From Crocinitomicaceae bacterium (GTDB lineage: Bacteria > Bacteroidota > Bacteroidia > Flavobacteriales_D > Crocinitomicaceae): a stretch of DNA of 64,000 bases. A model generated the notes under the pieces. It was given only the letters and a program-made list of their open reading frames with translations, was not told the origin of the DNA and searched no databases. The translations under genes were made by a program, and so were the position numbers. Within the stretch, counting starts at the first letter, position 1. Every line of letters starts with the position of its first letter. Location: NCBI GenBank assembly GCA_028689775.1, contig JAQVCM010000005.1:141757-205756 (forward strand), written 5' to 3'. Below are positions 1-8,813 of the stretch, in pieces.

Positions 1-190
1 TGTTGAAAAACATCATCGTTGCTGATTCTTTCGCAACGCCTAAGATGTTTAAACGCCCAATGAACTCACCGTTGGGCATTCTATCCAACATAGAAGGTTC
101 TGGTTTTTTCTTTTCAAACAGCGGTTTGTAATAGAAAAAACCAACCATTAAAGAAATCAAGAAAACAATAAATAAAATCTTGCGAGCCAT
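1..190 (-). CDS. membrane-anchored protein, N-terminal part (runs off window)
   Basis: Only the first 63 or so codons are present; the gene continues beyond base 1. The start MARKILFIVFLISLMVG is followed by one hydrophobic segment (residues about 5-19), then a Lys/Pro/Glu-rich linker and the stretch MLDRMPNGEFIGRLNILGVA. This is a typical N-terminal signal anchor with an extracytoplasmic remainder. It starts 14 bases after the stop of the DUF4836-like gene upstream on the same strand, so the two are probably co-transcribed and may both act at the envelope. I do not recognise the family from this fragment. Confidence 0.6.
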   Translation of the reverse strand, partial: MARKILFIVFLISLMVGFFYYKPLFEKKKPEPSMLDRMPNGEFIGRLNILGVAKESATMMFFN

Positions 191-204
191 CCGAATTTAA
201 AATC

Positions 205-2109
205 TTATTTCGTCAAAACGTAAATCGAATTCACTAAGTCTAATAGGTATTTTCCTGAGTTATCAAACGATCCGTCAAAATCATACGTCAATTTAAACTT
301 GGTGTTGGATATGGTTGTCTTAGAAGAAGTTAATTCTAAAACGCCTGTTTTCCCTTTCATGGCATCCAAGATTTTGTTTTGCTTAGACGTAAACATTTCT
401 CTCGGAAGTTTTTCTAAAGCACCGCTCCAGTCAAAATATCCGTAAACGAATTTACTGTCTTTCGCTTTCTTAGCTACTTTTCCACTGATTGCTTTTGCAC
501 CGTATCCATTGCTGTGATTTTTCGCTAAATCTTCGTCGTTGGTCACCATAAACAAACCGTTTTTGTTGATGATGTATGCAGAAATTGAGTTTAAAAATGC
601 ATCTTCAATTTCCCAATAATTGCCGTTATTTTTAAATCTTGAAGTCATTCTTCCAAAATGTTTCAACACTTTTTCTGGAATATCTGGGCGACTGGTAGAG
701 AATCCAATGGTGAAAATTGGCATGTCTTCTTCGCTTTCTACTTCTTTTTCCTCGTAGTCAAAGGTTTCTTCGTCATACAAAAACTCGATGCGTTTTGTTT
801 TTACTTTTTTATAACCATTGAATGTACCGAACATACTTCCTTTGTATGTTTTGAAGATTTCTTCGGTGTTTACAAATTCGTTGATTAACTCTGCGACCAA
901 TACGTTGGATGAAATACGTGGATCTTTTTCGTCTTTTAAAATTGGAATCACGATGTCGAATGCTTTTTTGTAGCCTTCATTCAAGTCAATGTTATACGTG
1001 AAAAATCCGGTGTTGTCTTTGTGGATGTATTTCAATACGTTTTTATCAAACTTGGTGCTGTTTAGTTTTTGGTAAATGGATCCCAATTCTTTGCCATAAT
1101 TGGCAACAAAATCAATGTCAATGGAATGTTCATTGAGGTTGATATCACCGAGTAAAACATTTCCAGAATAGATGTTTTTGAAATCATCAAATAGCTCAGG
1201 AAACATCGCTTTGAATCCCCAAAGTCCTTTGGAATTGTGTAAATTTCTAGAATTATCCAGGTAAAAAACACCGTCTGATGGTCTTTGTAATTGGGTCGCA
1301 AATTTGACATCTTGGTTTTTCAAATGAATGTTGTCTTTGAAAATCTCCAAGGTGATTTTTCTCAAATAAACTTCTTGCAATGAAAAGGTGATGCTGTCAC
1401 GCATTTCCCAATAGTTTTTACTCAGCAAATCATTGGAATCTAGATCACCTTCAATGCTATCTTCTTCGATAATCTCTTCTTCATCAGCACCAATCGCGAT
1501 TTCGTAAGTTGAATCTACCGCTTCTACGGCATCTTCTGCTTCGGAATAATACGAATCTTCATCATCATAATCTTCTTCAATGGATTGATTGTCCCAGAAA
1601 TAACCCAATCCGCGGGCAAGCCAGATAGAGTCAGCAATTGCAGCAACTTGATCGATGTTTGGATCTACTCGAATTACAATTCCTGATGTACCACGAATGA
1701 TCAAGTAATTGGAATAACTTCTGTAAAACTCAACACCTTCTAATTGGGTGTTTTCAATTTTATCAAAGTCATCAAAAACGGTAAACAATTGTTTTTTATC
1801 GTTGATTCCAAAGGTGAAACCAGATAACTCATACTGTTCGTTCTGACCAAAAAAAGCATTTAGTTTTTGATTGAAATCCAATCCTAAATCTTTGATTGTT
1901 TTATCGTTGGTAGATCCGTTGAAAAGTTCTGATTGAACCTCTGCCATGAATTCGTATTTCACCAAATCATCCATCGACACTTTTTTCAAGAGCGAAACGT
2001 TGTTGATGCTAAAAACACTCACTGCATCTCGTGGAATGATATCTTCGGATACTTGTCCAAATACAAGTGTGCAGGTGAAAAAGGCAAAAAGGTTTAAAAA
2101 ATATTTCAT
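205..2109 (-). CDS. large secreted protein, DUF4836-like
   Basis: A protein of 634 residues with a signal peptide (MKYFLNLFAFFTCTLVFGQ, cleavage near residue 19) and no later membrane segment, so it should be exported. The mature N-terminus (IPRDAVSVFSINNVSLLKK) resembles the opening of the Bacteroidota DUF4836 family, whose members are long exported proteins of unknown role; this assignment is from memory of the family and is tentative. A very acidic low-complexity stretch rich in Asp, Glu and Ser lies at about residues 180-225. It follows a lipoprotein gene and an LD-carboxypeptidase gene on the same strand and precedes an anchored protein, which suggests a cell-envelope operon. No catalytic motif is visible. 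Confidence 0.75.
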   Translation of the reverse strand: MKYFLNLFAFFTCTLVFGQVSEDIIPRDAVSVFSINNVSLLKKVSMDDLVKYEFMAEVQSELFNGSTNDKTIKDLGLDFNQKLNAFFGQNEQYELSGFTFGINDKKQLFTVFDDFDKIENTQLEGVEFYRSYSNYLIIRGTSGIVIRVDPNIDQVAAIADSIWLARGLGYFWDNQSIEEDYDDEDSYYSEAEDAVEAVDSTYEIAIGADEEEIIEEDSIEGDLDSNDLLSKNYWEMRDSITFSLQEVYLRKITLEIFKDNIHLKNQDVKFATQLQRPSDGVFYLDNSRNLHNSKGLWGFKAMFPELFDDFKNIYSGNVLLGDINLNEHSIDIDFVANYGKELGSIYQKLNSTKFDKNVLKYIHKDNTGFFTYNIDLNEGYKKAFDIVIPILKDEKDPRISSNVLVAELINEFVNTEEIFKTYKGSMFGTFNGYKKVKTKRIEFLYDEETFDYEEKEVESEEDMPIFTIGFSTSRPDIPEKVLKHFGRMTSRFKNNGNYWEIEDAFLNSISAYIINKNGLFMVTNDEDLAKNHSNGYGAKAISGKVAKKAKDSKFVYGYFDWSGALEKLPREMFTSKQNKILDAMKGKTGVLELTSSKTTISNTKFKLTYDFDGSFDNSGKYLLDLVNSIYVLTK

Positions 2110-2162
2110 ATTTAGATAATTTCTAGGGTATGTTACAAGTTAGGTTTTTCCAATTGAATCAC

Positions 2163-2840
2163 CTAATTTTTAACTTGTTTTTTGATTGGACTCAGGTAAA
2201 TGGTGTTCTTTAAAATTTCCGTGTTTTGTGTTAATAAATACGGATTGGTTCGAATCATTACGGCCAAACGATTGGCTGAAATTTTTGCATTTGCATTGCT
2301 TTGTTTTTCAATTGGTCGATCGAAACGGGTGATGGAAATGAAACTTCCATTTTTCAATAATTCCACTTCGTCGCTTTTCATTTTTGCAGTGAGGTCGTTG
2401 GATAATGCGGGTAACGATCGCGAAAACTCATCGTCTTTCCAGCTCAACCAAACGTATTCATCATCTACTAAGTTTTTATTTTCACTGGCTACGATTTCTT
2501 TGACTGCTTTTTGTAAGTTTTGAACACTTTCAAAGTCACATTGAAATTTGAAAATAAAATCGGTGAAGTTGGTCTCAAACACGACGTTGGAAATTCCTTC
2601 CTTGTTTTCTAGTTTCTTTTTGTATTCTTCAATCTTCTTTTCAATGTCTGAAATAGAAGGAACTTTTTTTCCGTTTAAACTGTCTAATGCTAAATACGAG
2701 TTCGCTTTTATCTTGCTCGAACTCAAATTGATGGTGTATTTTGCTGTTCCACTTCCATCGTTGTTTATAGATAGATCATCTACAATCTCAATACAAGAAG
2801 ATAAGGTCATTAAAATCAGTGCGTAAAACAGAATTTTCAT
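2163..2840 (-). CDS. hypothetical lipoprotein
   Basis: The protein has 225 residues and begins with a lipoprotein signal peptide whose lipobox LSSC places the lipidated Cys at residue 16. The mature part carries a predicted helical, Lys/Glu-rich segment at about residues 65-85 (IEKKIEEYKKKLENKEG) that could be a short coiled coil. The gene starts 9 bases after the stop of the LD-carboxypeptidase gene and ends 53 bases before the DUF4836-like gene, so it sits in the middle of a likely four-gene envelope operon. I do not recognise a named domain; function unknown. Confidence 0.75.
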   Translation of the reverse strand: MKILFYALILMTLSSCIEIVDDLSINNDGSGTAKYTINLSSSKIKANSYLALDSLNGKKVPSISDIEKKIEEYKKKLENKEGISNVVFETNFTDFIFKFQCDFESVQNLQKAVKEIVASENKNLVDDEYVWLSWKDDEFSRSLPALSNDLTAKMKSDEVELLKNGSFISITRFDRPIEKQSNANAKISANRLAVMIRTNPYLLTQNTEILKNTIYLSPIKKQVKN

Positions 2841-2849
2841 GCTTGAAAG

Positions 2850-3755
2850 TTAAAGTGCAAAACTACGAAAATAAACGAGATTCGGAGTTACATTTATTTC
2901 AACTTTCTTGCCAAATATCATCGCCCGATTATCGGAAATATGTCCTGCTGGAAAATTGAAAACAATTGGAATTTTTCGATATTGAAAATGGGATAAAATA
3001 AGTTCTTCTACTGTTTGACCAAAAGGAACCTGCGTATCTTTCATGTCGGTCATTCCACCCACAATCAAGCCTTTTATTTTGTCTAATATTCCCGCTTTTG
3101 CCAAGGTGTAAAACATGCGGTCGAGGTGATACAATTGTTCTGCCAAATCTTCGATGAAAAGAATGCTATCCGTATAATCAGGTTGGGCATCGGTTCCAAT
3201 CAATCCGTGAATAATCGAAAGGTTTCCGCCCAATAGGATTCCTTCTGCTTGACCCAATTTATTTGCAGGTGAACTTTCAATTTCATATTCCAAATTTCTC
3301 CCTTCTAAAGCGGCCAACATCGAATTCAAAGCTGCTGCTGTATTTTCCCCAAAATTCAAGGGCATCGTTGCGTGGATGCTCGGCAGATTGAAACATTGGA
3401 TGTGCTGATGAAAAACCGTAATGTCTGAAAAGCCAACGATCCATTTTGGTTCACGTAAAAAAGCGGCCCAATTCAAACGGTCTAAGATTCGAACACTTCC
3501 ATATCCTCCTCGAGCACAAATGATTGCCTTTACCTTTGGATGGTCGATCGCTTGTTGAAAATCAGCTGTTCGTTCTTCATCTGTTCCTGAAAAATAATTG
3601 AATTCTCCGGTGCAATGCGCTCCGATTTCAACCAGATATCCTTTGGATTCGAAAAATGCTGCCGCGTTTAAAACGAGTTCTTTCTCAATCGATTTTGCTG
3701 GTGCAACCATGGCAATTAAATCTCCTGGCTGAAGAAATGGGATGGGTGTATTCAT
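2850..3755 (-). CDS. muramoyltetrapeptide LD-carboxypeptidase (peptidase S66)
   Basis: This 301-residue protein belongs to the S66 family (LdcA/MccF), serine peptidases that remove the terminal D-Ala from murein tetrapeptides during peptidoglycan recycling in the cytoplasm. The family landmarks are all present: the opening LQPGDLIAMVAPA, the ARGGYGSVRILD block (residues 81-92), the nucleophile Ser110 in GFSDIT, Glu202 in LFIEDLAEQ and His272 in FPAGHISDN. This matches the Ser-Glu-His triad and spacing known for LdcA. There is no signal peptide. A TAATTTTG box ends only four bases before the ATG, so the mRNA may be almost leaderless. It heads the minus-strand envelope operon that runs to the window start. 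MccF-type immunity is the alternative within the family, but nothing nearby supports it. Confidence 0.92.
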   Translation of the reverse strand: MNTPIPFLQPGDLIAMVAPAKSIEKELVLNAAAFFESKGYLVEIGAHCTGEFNYFSGTDEERTADFQQAIDHPKVKAIICARGGYGSVRILDRLNWAAFLREPKWIVGFSDITVFHQHIQCFNLPSIHATMPLNFGENTAAALNSMLAALEGRNLEYEIESSPANKLGQAEGILLGGNLSIIHGLIGTDAQPDYTDSILFIEDLAEQLYHLDRMFYTLAKAGILDKIKGLIVGGMTDMKDTQVPFGQTVEELILSHFQYRKIPIVFNFPAGHISDNRAMIFGKKVEINVTPNLVYFRSFAL

Positions 3756-4089
3756 GCTTCAAAATTAAGGAATTGTTTGGAAAGTTCGCGGTTTTCAATT
3801 TGGAAGTAGGTAGATTCTTCAATCGCTTAGTTCTTCGGAAAAACAGGCTTCTGTTCCTAGTCTTAAAATCTTGTAAGCCGCGCTTTTGAAAATTTGCTAA
3901 ACACAATACAAAACGGTTTCTGGCGGAATGTTTTATTGAGCGAATGCAATCGATTGCCCTGATTGACAATGCGTATTCATGAATTAACCAACTCCGATGT
4001 TGATTCACTTTCGCAGAGAGAAGTGATCGGGTGTATTTGTGATCTAGATTGCCGTTGTCATCCCCAGAGGATTTTCTTTTGCACTTATT
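3756..4089. other. intergenic region, no gene seen
   Basis: The 334 bases lie between the LD-carboxypeptidase gene and the end of the LPG-synthase-type membrane protein gene. Apart from the -7 box at 3760-3767 I see no conserved gene, tRNA or strong hairpin. A minus-strand open frame crosses it (3685-4008) but overlaps the N-terminus of the peptidase gene in another frame and has no recognisable content. Confidence 0.5.
3760..3767 (-). promoter_or_regulatory. TAnnTTTG -7 box before the LD-carboxypeptidase gene
   Basis: On the minus strand the sequence reads TAATTTTG, which fits the Bacteroidetes sigma-ABfr -7 consensus TAnnTTTG. It ends four bases before the ATG at 3755, so transcription would start at or next to the start codon. 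No clear -33 TTTG partner was found. Confidence 0.4.
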
Positions 4090-5256
4090 TTATTTCTTTC
4101 TCAACCACCTCGGCAAAATGATCGCGCCAATAAAAAGATAGGGGAAATACGAAATCAATCTCCATAAAAGGGCTAATCCTGCAAGCAACAAGGCGGAATG
4201 TGTAAAATCAGACATCAATTCACCGAACGCATATTCTGCCACGCCACTTCCACCGGGTGTTGGACTGACAATCATCAGCAACCACAAAACCAATTGTTTT
4301 GCGAAAATAAATACGTGATCGTGCAAACGAAGGGTTAGGAAAGCTGCTAGAATTGCATTGATAACCATGTATCTGGATGTCCAAGATAAAAGGGTTGCCA
4401 AGAAGCTGGTGAACCAAAACCTCCAATTTTCTTTTTTTAATTCTTTGGAAGTGATGACAATTTCTTCACCTGTTTTCAATGCTTTTGATCGCCATTTATT
4501 TAAAAACGGGATTCTGAAAATGAAACCTAAAAAACGTCCAACCAACTGTGGATACCAGAAAACACTCACAAAAAGAATTAATCCGATTAAGGTAAACAAA
4601 CTATACGCAATCCAAAATGCAAATTCTACGCCTTGATGTGTGACAGAATCTGCTGGAAAAAGAAGTGTTGGAGAGATGAAAAGAAACACCAAGGGAACGA
4701 GGATGATGTAAAATAAATTGTCCATCATCGTGGTGATTACAACAATGGCGGTTGACCGTCCAAGTTCAATCTTTTCTTTGTTCAAAATAAACATGGCAAC
4801 TGCTGAACCACCAACTACGCCGGGCGATAAAGCGGAAGCAAATTCCCACAACATGATGGTATGAAAACTCGATTTCCACGAAAGTCGTTTTTGAGTCAAT
4901 ATTCGAATGCGCCACATGTACGCCAAATCTCGTCCAACCATGAAGAGCAAGGCCATTAATATCCAGAAAAAGGAATGACTCGTCCAAGTGATGTCGCGTA
5001 GGATGTCGCTGACGGTTTGTTGTCGGTAATTGCCGTTTGTGGAAAGTGTGAATTCTTTCGGGTTGGAACTGTCCACGTGTTGATCGCGATTGATGTCAGA
5101 CCAAATGTGAGTTCCCATTCCGGTTTCTACTTCAATAAACTGCGTTTGATTTAAGCTTCTGTAAACCATCCAACCGGCAATTCCTAAACCAAGGACAATT
5201 GCCAAAACAATTTTCCAAGAACTAAAAGCTGATTTTAGTTGGTTCTCATTTTCCAT
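4090..5256 (-). CDS. LPG-synthase-type (UPF0104/YbhN) integral membrane protein
   Basis: A polytopic membrane protein of 388 residues with about eight hydrophobic segments. It carries the signatures of the lysylphosphatidylglycerol synthase transmembrane family (PF03706): WEFASALSPGVVGGSAVAMF in the first half and SPTPGGSGVAEYAFG at about residue 330. Members act in the inner membrane as flippase-like proteins or as membrane halves of aminoacyl-lipid synthases; the catalytic C-terminal domain of MprF is absent, so synthesis is unlikely and lipid or lipid-linked sugar movement is an inference. A periplasmic-sized insert lies between the first membrane span and residue about 90. Its start overlaps the end of the Ig-like lipoprotein gene by 11 bases, so translation is probably coupled. 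Confidence 0.85.
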   Translation of the reverse strand: MENENQLKSAFSSWKIVLAIVLGLGIAGWMVYRSLNQTQFIEVETGMGTHIWSDINRDQHVDSSNPKEFTLSTNGNYRQQTVSDILRDITWTSHSFFWILMALLFMVGRDLAYMWRIRILTQKRLSWKSSFHTIMLWEFASALSPGVVGGSAVAMFILNKEKIELGRSTAIVVITTMMDNLFYIILVPLVFLFISPTLLFPADSVTHQGVEFAFWIAYSLFTLIGLILFVSVFWYPQLVGRFLGFIFRIPFLNKWRSKALKTGEEIVITSKELKKENWRFWFTSFLATLLSWTSRYMVINAILAAFLTLRLHDHVFIFAKQLVLWLLMIVSPTPGGSGVAEYAFGELMSDFTHSALLLAGLALLWRLISYFPYLFIGAIILPRWLRKK

Positions 5257-6817
5257 CCGCTGAATTGTCAGGAATTAAAATCACTTCCATTTCCCAATTG
5301 GCTCTCACTTTCACCGGTTTGGAGAAGAAAATTACTTCTTCTGGTTGAATTCCTTTCTCAAAATCTCCTGCATCCCAACGGTTATTTTGATTCACATCTA
5401 AAATCGCTCGGAAGGTATATTCTCCTGGATCTAAGTTTTCAATTGGTAAAATGTCTTGATTTTTAAAGCGGTGAATTACTTGCTTGTTTTTTACCATTTC
5501 AATGATGGCATAAGCTGGCTGATTTTCAACGGAAACTGTTAAAATTCCGTACTCAGAACCGCTTCTCGTTTTGATGTTGATTGTTGAACTTAAGAAATCT
5601 CCATTCTTGCCAAATACCAAAGATCCTTTTAATAAATTCACATTCATTTCTTGTAATTTTGTAGGATCAAAAGAAATCTCTAATTGATTGTTTTTTAGTT
5701 GTTTAATTTCGTGTGCTACCTGTAAAGTATCTTTTGTAATCACCTGAATGTATGCCGTATCTATTTTTGCAATCTCATCCGTAAATCGAATTTGAAGATT
5801 CTCACCTGCGGGCAATTTTCCATTGATTAAATTGGTTTCAAAATCTGGTTTTTTAATTCGATCTCGCTCCGAAATACGCAAGTTCAGGGTGTCGGTTTGT
5901 TCGTTGGTAACCACCACCAAATCTACTTTGGTGAATTGCTCAAAATCAAAATAAAGCGCAACAGAATCAGCGGCATAACGGTGATTAACTTCTTTTATCT
6001 CTCGATTGTCCAAGTAATAAGTCGCACTGTCCAAACTTTTATTGGAAGAGATCTTTATCAAACTTGGACCTTGGATAAATGCCTGAACTCTTCGGGAACT
6101 CTCAGGTGTATAAATCCGCATCGGAATACTGTCGGTTATCGTTGAGTCGAGTTGCAGCGCTTTATTCTGAAAAGCAACCCGTTCTGCAGGTGACCATTTA
6201 GAATCCCGATTTTTATCCTCAAAAGCATGGACTTGATAGGTGCCTGGTTTTAAGTATGAGAAATTAAATTTTCCAGTTTCGTCGGTGCGCGAGAAGTAGG
6301 CTGGACGTTTGTATATACTGCTATCACTTTGATCGTAAAGTCCAACAAAAATATCTTTTACAGGTTTGTATGTCCAAGCATCCGCCACAAATCCAGTATA
6401 ACTTAAGGAGTCAATAAAATCACCTGTTGAGAAAACGTATTTCATCAACGAATCATTTCCTTCACTGATGTCTTTGACCGTTCCGTTGAAATAAATGGCA
6501 TAAGTTGTTGCAGGTTTTAAATCTCCCTTGAGTTCAACCAGCATTGTTTTTTTTAAAACAGTTGCAGTTACTTTTACATCGTTGGGAATGATAGAAATGG
6601 TTTCTGTCGGTTTGTCAAGTCGAATGAATTCATCAAATTTAAACTCGATGGTTTTTTGATTGAAATTAAGTGTTCCATTTTCAGGTTGTAAACCATTTTC
6701 GACCACACGCGGAGGCGTTTCGTCCTTTGGTCCACCAGAAATGGAGCCAACTTGAGCGCAAGAGGCGATGATAAAAATTAGACTTAGAATTAAAATAAAT
6801 CGCTGGCCCATTGGCAT
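5246..6817 (-). CDS. Ig-like domain lipoprotein
   Basis: The 523-residue protein has a lipoprotein signal with Cys20 in IIASCAQVG. The sequence just after it, GSISGGPKDETPPRVV, and the following block up to about residue 130 (NGTLNFNQKTIEFKFDEF, TTYAIYFNGTVKDISEGN) match the bacterial Ig-like Big_5 domain common in Bacteroidota surface lipoproteins. A second region at about residues 140-210 (GKFNFSYLKPGTYQVHAFED) looks like a carboxypeptidase-regulatory or SpaA-like beta sandwich, and a related block near the C-terminus (LDPGEYTFRAILDVNQNNRW) repeats it. A structural or binding role at the outer membrane is likely; the ligand is unknown. The gene overlaps fRMsr upstream by 28 bases and the membrane protein downstream by 11 bases, so the three form one operon. 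Confidence 0.82.
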   Translation of the reverse strand: MPMGQRFILILSLIFIIASCAQVGSISGGPKDETPPRVVENGLQPENGTLNFNQKTIEFKFDEFIRLDKPTETISIIPNDVKVTATVLKKTMLVELKGDLKPATTYAIYFNGTVKDISEGNDSLMKYVFSTGDFIDSLSYTGFVADAWTYKPVKDIFVGLYDQSDSSIYKRPAYFSRTDETGKFNFSYLKPGTYQVHAFEDKNRDSKWSPAERVAFQNKALQLDSTITDSIPMRIYTPESSRRVQAFIQGPSLIKISSNKSLDSATYYLDNREIKEVNHRYAADSVALYFDFEQFTKVDLVVVTNEQTDTLNLRISERDRIKKPDFETNLINGKLPAGENLQIRFTDEIAKIDTAYIQVITKDTLQVAHEIKQLKNNQLEISFDPTKLQEMNVNLLKGSLVFGKNGDFLSSTINIKTRSGSEYGILTVSVENQPAYAIIEMVKNKQVIHRFKNQDILPIENLDPGEYTFRAILDVNQNNRWDAGDFEKGIQPEEVIFFSKPVKVRANWEMEVILIPDNSADGK

Positions 6818-7269
6818 ATTTCGGTTAGGTATTCAACGTCTGTGGCATCAAAATCATTTAATTCAGAACTATCGACATCTAAAATTGCAACTACAATTCC
6901 ATTTTTAGAAATGGGAATCACTACTTCACTTTTGGATAAGGAACTGCAAGCGATGTGACCCGGAAATAAATCCACATCTGGAACCAATTGCGTTTCATTT
7001 TTCGCCCAAGCTGTTCCGCAAACTCCGCGTCCGTGGGCAATTCGAGTACACGCAACAGGTCCTTGGAAAGGTCCGAGAACCAATTCTTTTCCATCCACGA
7101 TGTAAAATCCAATCCAGAAAAAGTCGAAAGTTTCTTTCAAAGCCGCACAGATGTTTCCCAAATTAGCCACTTGATTGCTTTCGCCCGTGATCAAACCTTT
7201 AATTTGAGGCAATAAACCTTCGTAAAGTTCATTTTTGGTATTTCCCGTAATGATTAAATCTTCCGCCAT
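6790..7269 (-). CDS. free methionine-(R)-sulfoxide reductase (GAF fold)
   Basis: The protein has 159 residues, the normal size of the fRMsr family (YebR/MsrC), which reduces free methionine-R-sulfoxide in the cytoplasm with thioredoxin. The three family cysteines are present at residues 74 (GPVACTRI), 84 (GRGVCGTAW) and 108 (GHIACSS), each exactly ten less than the Cys84-94-118 set known in the E. coli enzyme. The motif SKSEVVIP that closes the GAF site follows. It is the first gene of a minus-strand operon, preceded by a good TATCTTTG promoter box. The pairing with two envelope genes that it overlaps is not explained by its chemistry. Confidence 0.93.
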   Translation of the reverse strand: MAEDLIITGNTKNELYEGLLPQIKGLITGESNQVANLGNICAALKETFDFFWIGFYIVDGKELVLGPFQGPVACTRIAHGRGVCGTAWAKNETQLVPDVDLFPGHIACSSLSKSEVVIPISKNGIVVAILDVDSSELNDFDATDVEYLTEICQWASDLF

Positions 7270-7287
7270 GTTGTTTTAAATGATGAA

Positions 7288-7295
7288 CAAAGATA
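7288..7295 (-). promoter_or_regulatory. TATCTTTG -7 promoter box before fRMsr
   Basis: The minus strand carries TATCTTTG, a perfect TAnnTTTG box, whose end lies 18 bases before the ATG at 7269. It would drive the fRMsr, Ig-like lipoprotein and membrane protein genes. Confidence 0.55.
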
Positions 7296-7463
7296 AGTTT
7301 TATTGGAGAGAAGAACGGTTAATGTTTGTCAAAATTTATATCAGAGCATCTGAAAGTTAAAAAGGTTCTTTAATGAATATGCTCTCTTTCCGAATACAAC
7401 TAAAATTAGATTGCCATCATAACATTAGGTGGCCATTTACCGCACTACCAATTAATAACTTTT

Positions 7464-8390
7464 TCACTTTTTACGATACAGCAACAATAGATCAGTGGGG
7501 GTGAACTCATCATCTTTCAACTCTTGATATGTTAAATGAAAATAAGTATTTCGTTTGATTTTTGAGATGTCAAATGTTATCGTAACAGTGTTATCATTAT
7601 TTTTTAACCTTGTTATTGGTTTAAGGCGTGCTTTTTCATATTCAATTCTTAAATCAAAGTCCTTTAAATTGCCATTAAAAGTAAATGTAATTTTATCTTT
7701 TCGCTGATTTATCTTGTTGGGGAAAAATTTAACATTATCAATCATTCTGCGAAATTCACTATATAAACCTACTTGCCGAACAAATTGTAATTTTGATTTT
7801 TTTGTTAGTAACCACTTCTTTTTTTTTGGATAATGCGTAAAGGAAAGCAATTCAGGAGAAGGATTAAAGTAGAAATCACCTCTATCTCGTTCAATTATTT
7901 TACTTGAATTTACTTCTACAGTTTTCGCTAATCCCCAAGTTGCATCAACAATTGCTTTTTCATTATTTAGTTCAATTATATTCCACGCATGAGACGTTCC
8001 TTTAAAAAAAACTGAAATATTTTCCATACGAGTTGCATCACGTATATAGCCGACAACAACTTCGCATTTTAAATTCGAAATATCACACATTTCTTTGTAT
8101 AAATTAGCAATTGTTGAACAATTTCCTTTTCTTACTCTTAACAAGCTTTTAGGATTAACACTAGAATAGGTGTAAGAAAAGGTTTCTGTGATATACACAA
8201 AAAACGCACGGTACTTTTCCTCGTTACTGGTTAAGTCTTTCGTTAAATCTAAAACTAAGTCTTCAGTTTTTCGGTACTTCTTTTTTACTAAAGAAAGTGC
8301 AATTGAATCAGCTTTTGCATAGTCTTGAGAAAACAAATCAACAAAAGCAAACAAGCCAATTATAAAAAACAACATCACTATTTTAATCAT
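7464..8390 (-). CDS. secreted transglutaminase-like protein
   Basis: A 308-residue protein with a signal peptide (MIKIVMLFFIIGLFAFVDLFSQ, about residues 1-22). The central part is a transglutaminase-like papain-fold domain with a complete Cys-His-Asp triad: Cys91 in RKGNCSTIANLY, His134 in GTSHAWNII and Asp149 in AIVDATWG. The domain is typical of the transglut_core group that hydrolyses or cross-links peptide bonds outside the cytoplasm. The C-terminal half (residues about 200-308) is a beta-rich extension of unknown function that is seen in some Bacteroidota members. It is a single minus-strand gene, bounded by intergenic DNA on both sides, and its base composition is more AT-rich than the fRMsr operon before it. 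Confidence 0.85.
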   Translation of the reverse strand: MIKIVMLFFIIGLFAFVDLFSQDYAKADSIALSLVKKKYRKTEDLVLDLTKDLTSNEEKYRAFFVYITETFSYTYSSVNPKSLLRVRKGNCSTIANLYKEMCDISNLKCEVVVGYIRDATRMENISVFFKGTSHAWNIIELNNEKAIVDATWGLAKTVEVNSSKIIERDRGDFYFNPSPELLSFTHYPKKKKWLLTKKSKLQFVRQVGLYSEFRRMIDNVKFFPNKINQRKDKITFTFNGNLKDFDLRIEYEKARLKPITRLKNNDNTVTITFDISKIKRNTYFHLTYQELKDDEFTPTDLLLLYRKK

Positions 8391-8813
8391 CTCCTATATC
8401 TTCGTTGCATTTACAAGGTTACCCAAAGTAGGTGCGAGCATCGTGCTCGTACCTACGATTATTTAAATTCTTATCAAGAGCCAAGTTAAAAACTTTTAGC
8501 TTCGCATCAAATATATTTCCAAAACGGTTTGATCTCCCGTAAAATCTCGTGTGCTACTATGCAGCAATTCGCTTGCCGAGCACATTAGATTCGGAGATAA
8601 GTTTTTTTGATTAGATTTATGAGCATAAATGTAATTCAACATTCAACCTTGCTGAAATCTGGAGCAGAAATCTTGTTGAAAAAATGGAGTACCAGCAGTT
8701 TTAAACTGAAGTAAGTTTTGATGAATGCATGGCGTCTGATTACAAGGGTTTCGCAGGTGCAAAAAAAAGACAAGGTAAAGGCAGTGTTACAGTTAAATGA
8801 ATAGAGAATAAAG
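8391..8813. other. intergenic region with REP-like hairpin
   Basis: These 423 bases between two divergently oriented genes hold the hairpin at 8428-8456 (listed separately). The remainder, about 8460-8813, shows no open frame of useful length, no tRNA and no clear terminator; it may be decayed sequence. Confidence 0.5.
8428..8456. repeat. REP-like palindrome with GTAG head
   Basis: The arms GTAGGTGCGAGCA (8428-8440) and TGCTCGTACCTAC (8444-8456) pair over 13 positions with one G-T wobble around the loop TCG. The GTAG tetranucleotide before a GC-rich hairpin is the hallmark of REP elements mobilised by RAYT (TnpA-REP) transposases. No poly-T run follows on either strand, so it is not a standard terminator. 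No RAYT gene is in the window, so the identification is by shape only. Confidence 0.5.

Noticed and set aside
3685..4008. Minus-strand frame of about 107 codons upstream of the LD-carboxypeptidase gene
   Set aside because: It overlaps the peptidase start in another frame, is rich in Arg and Lys in an unstructured way, and has no domain.
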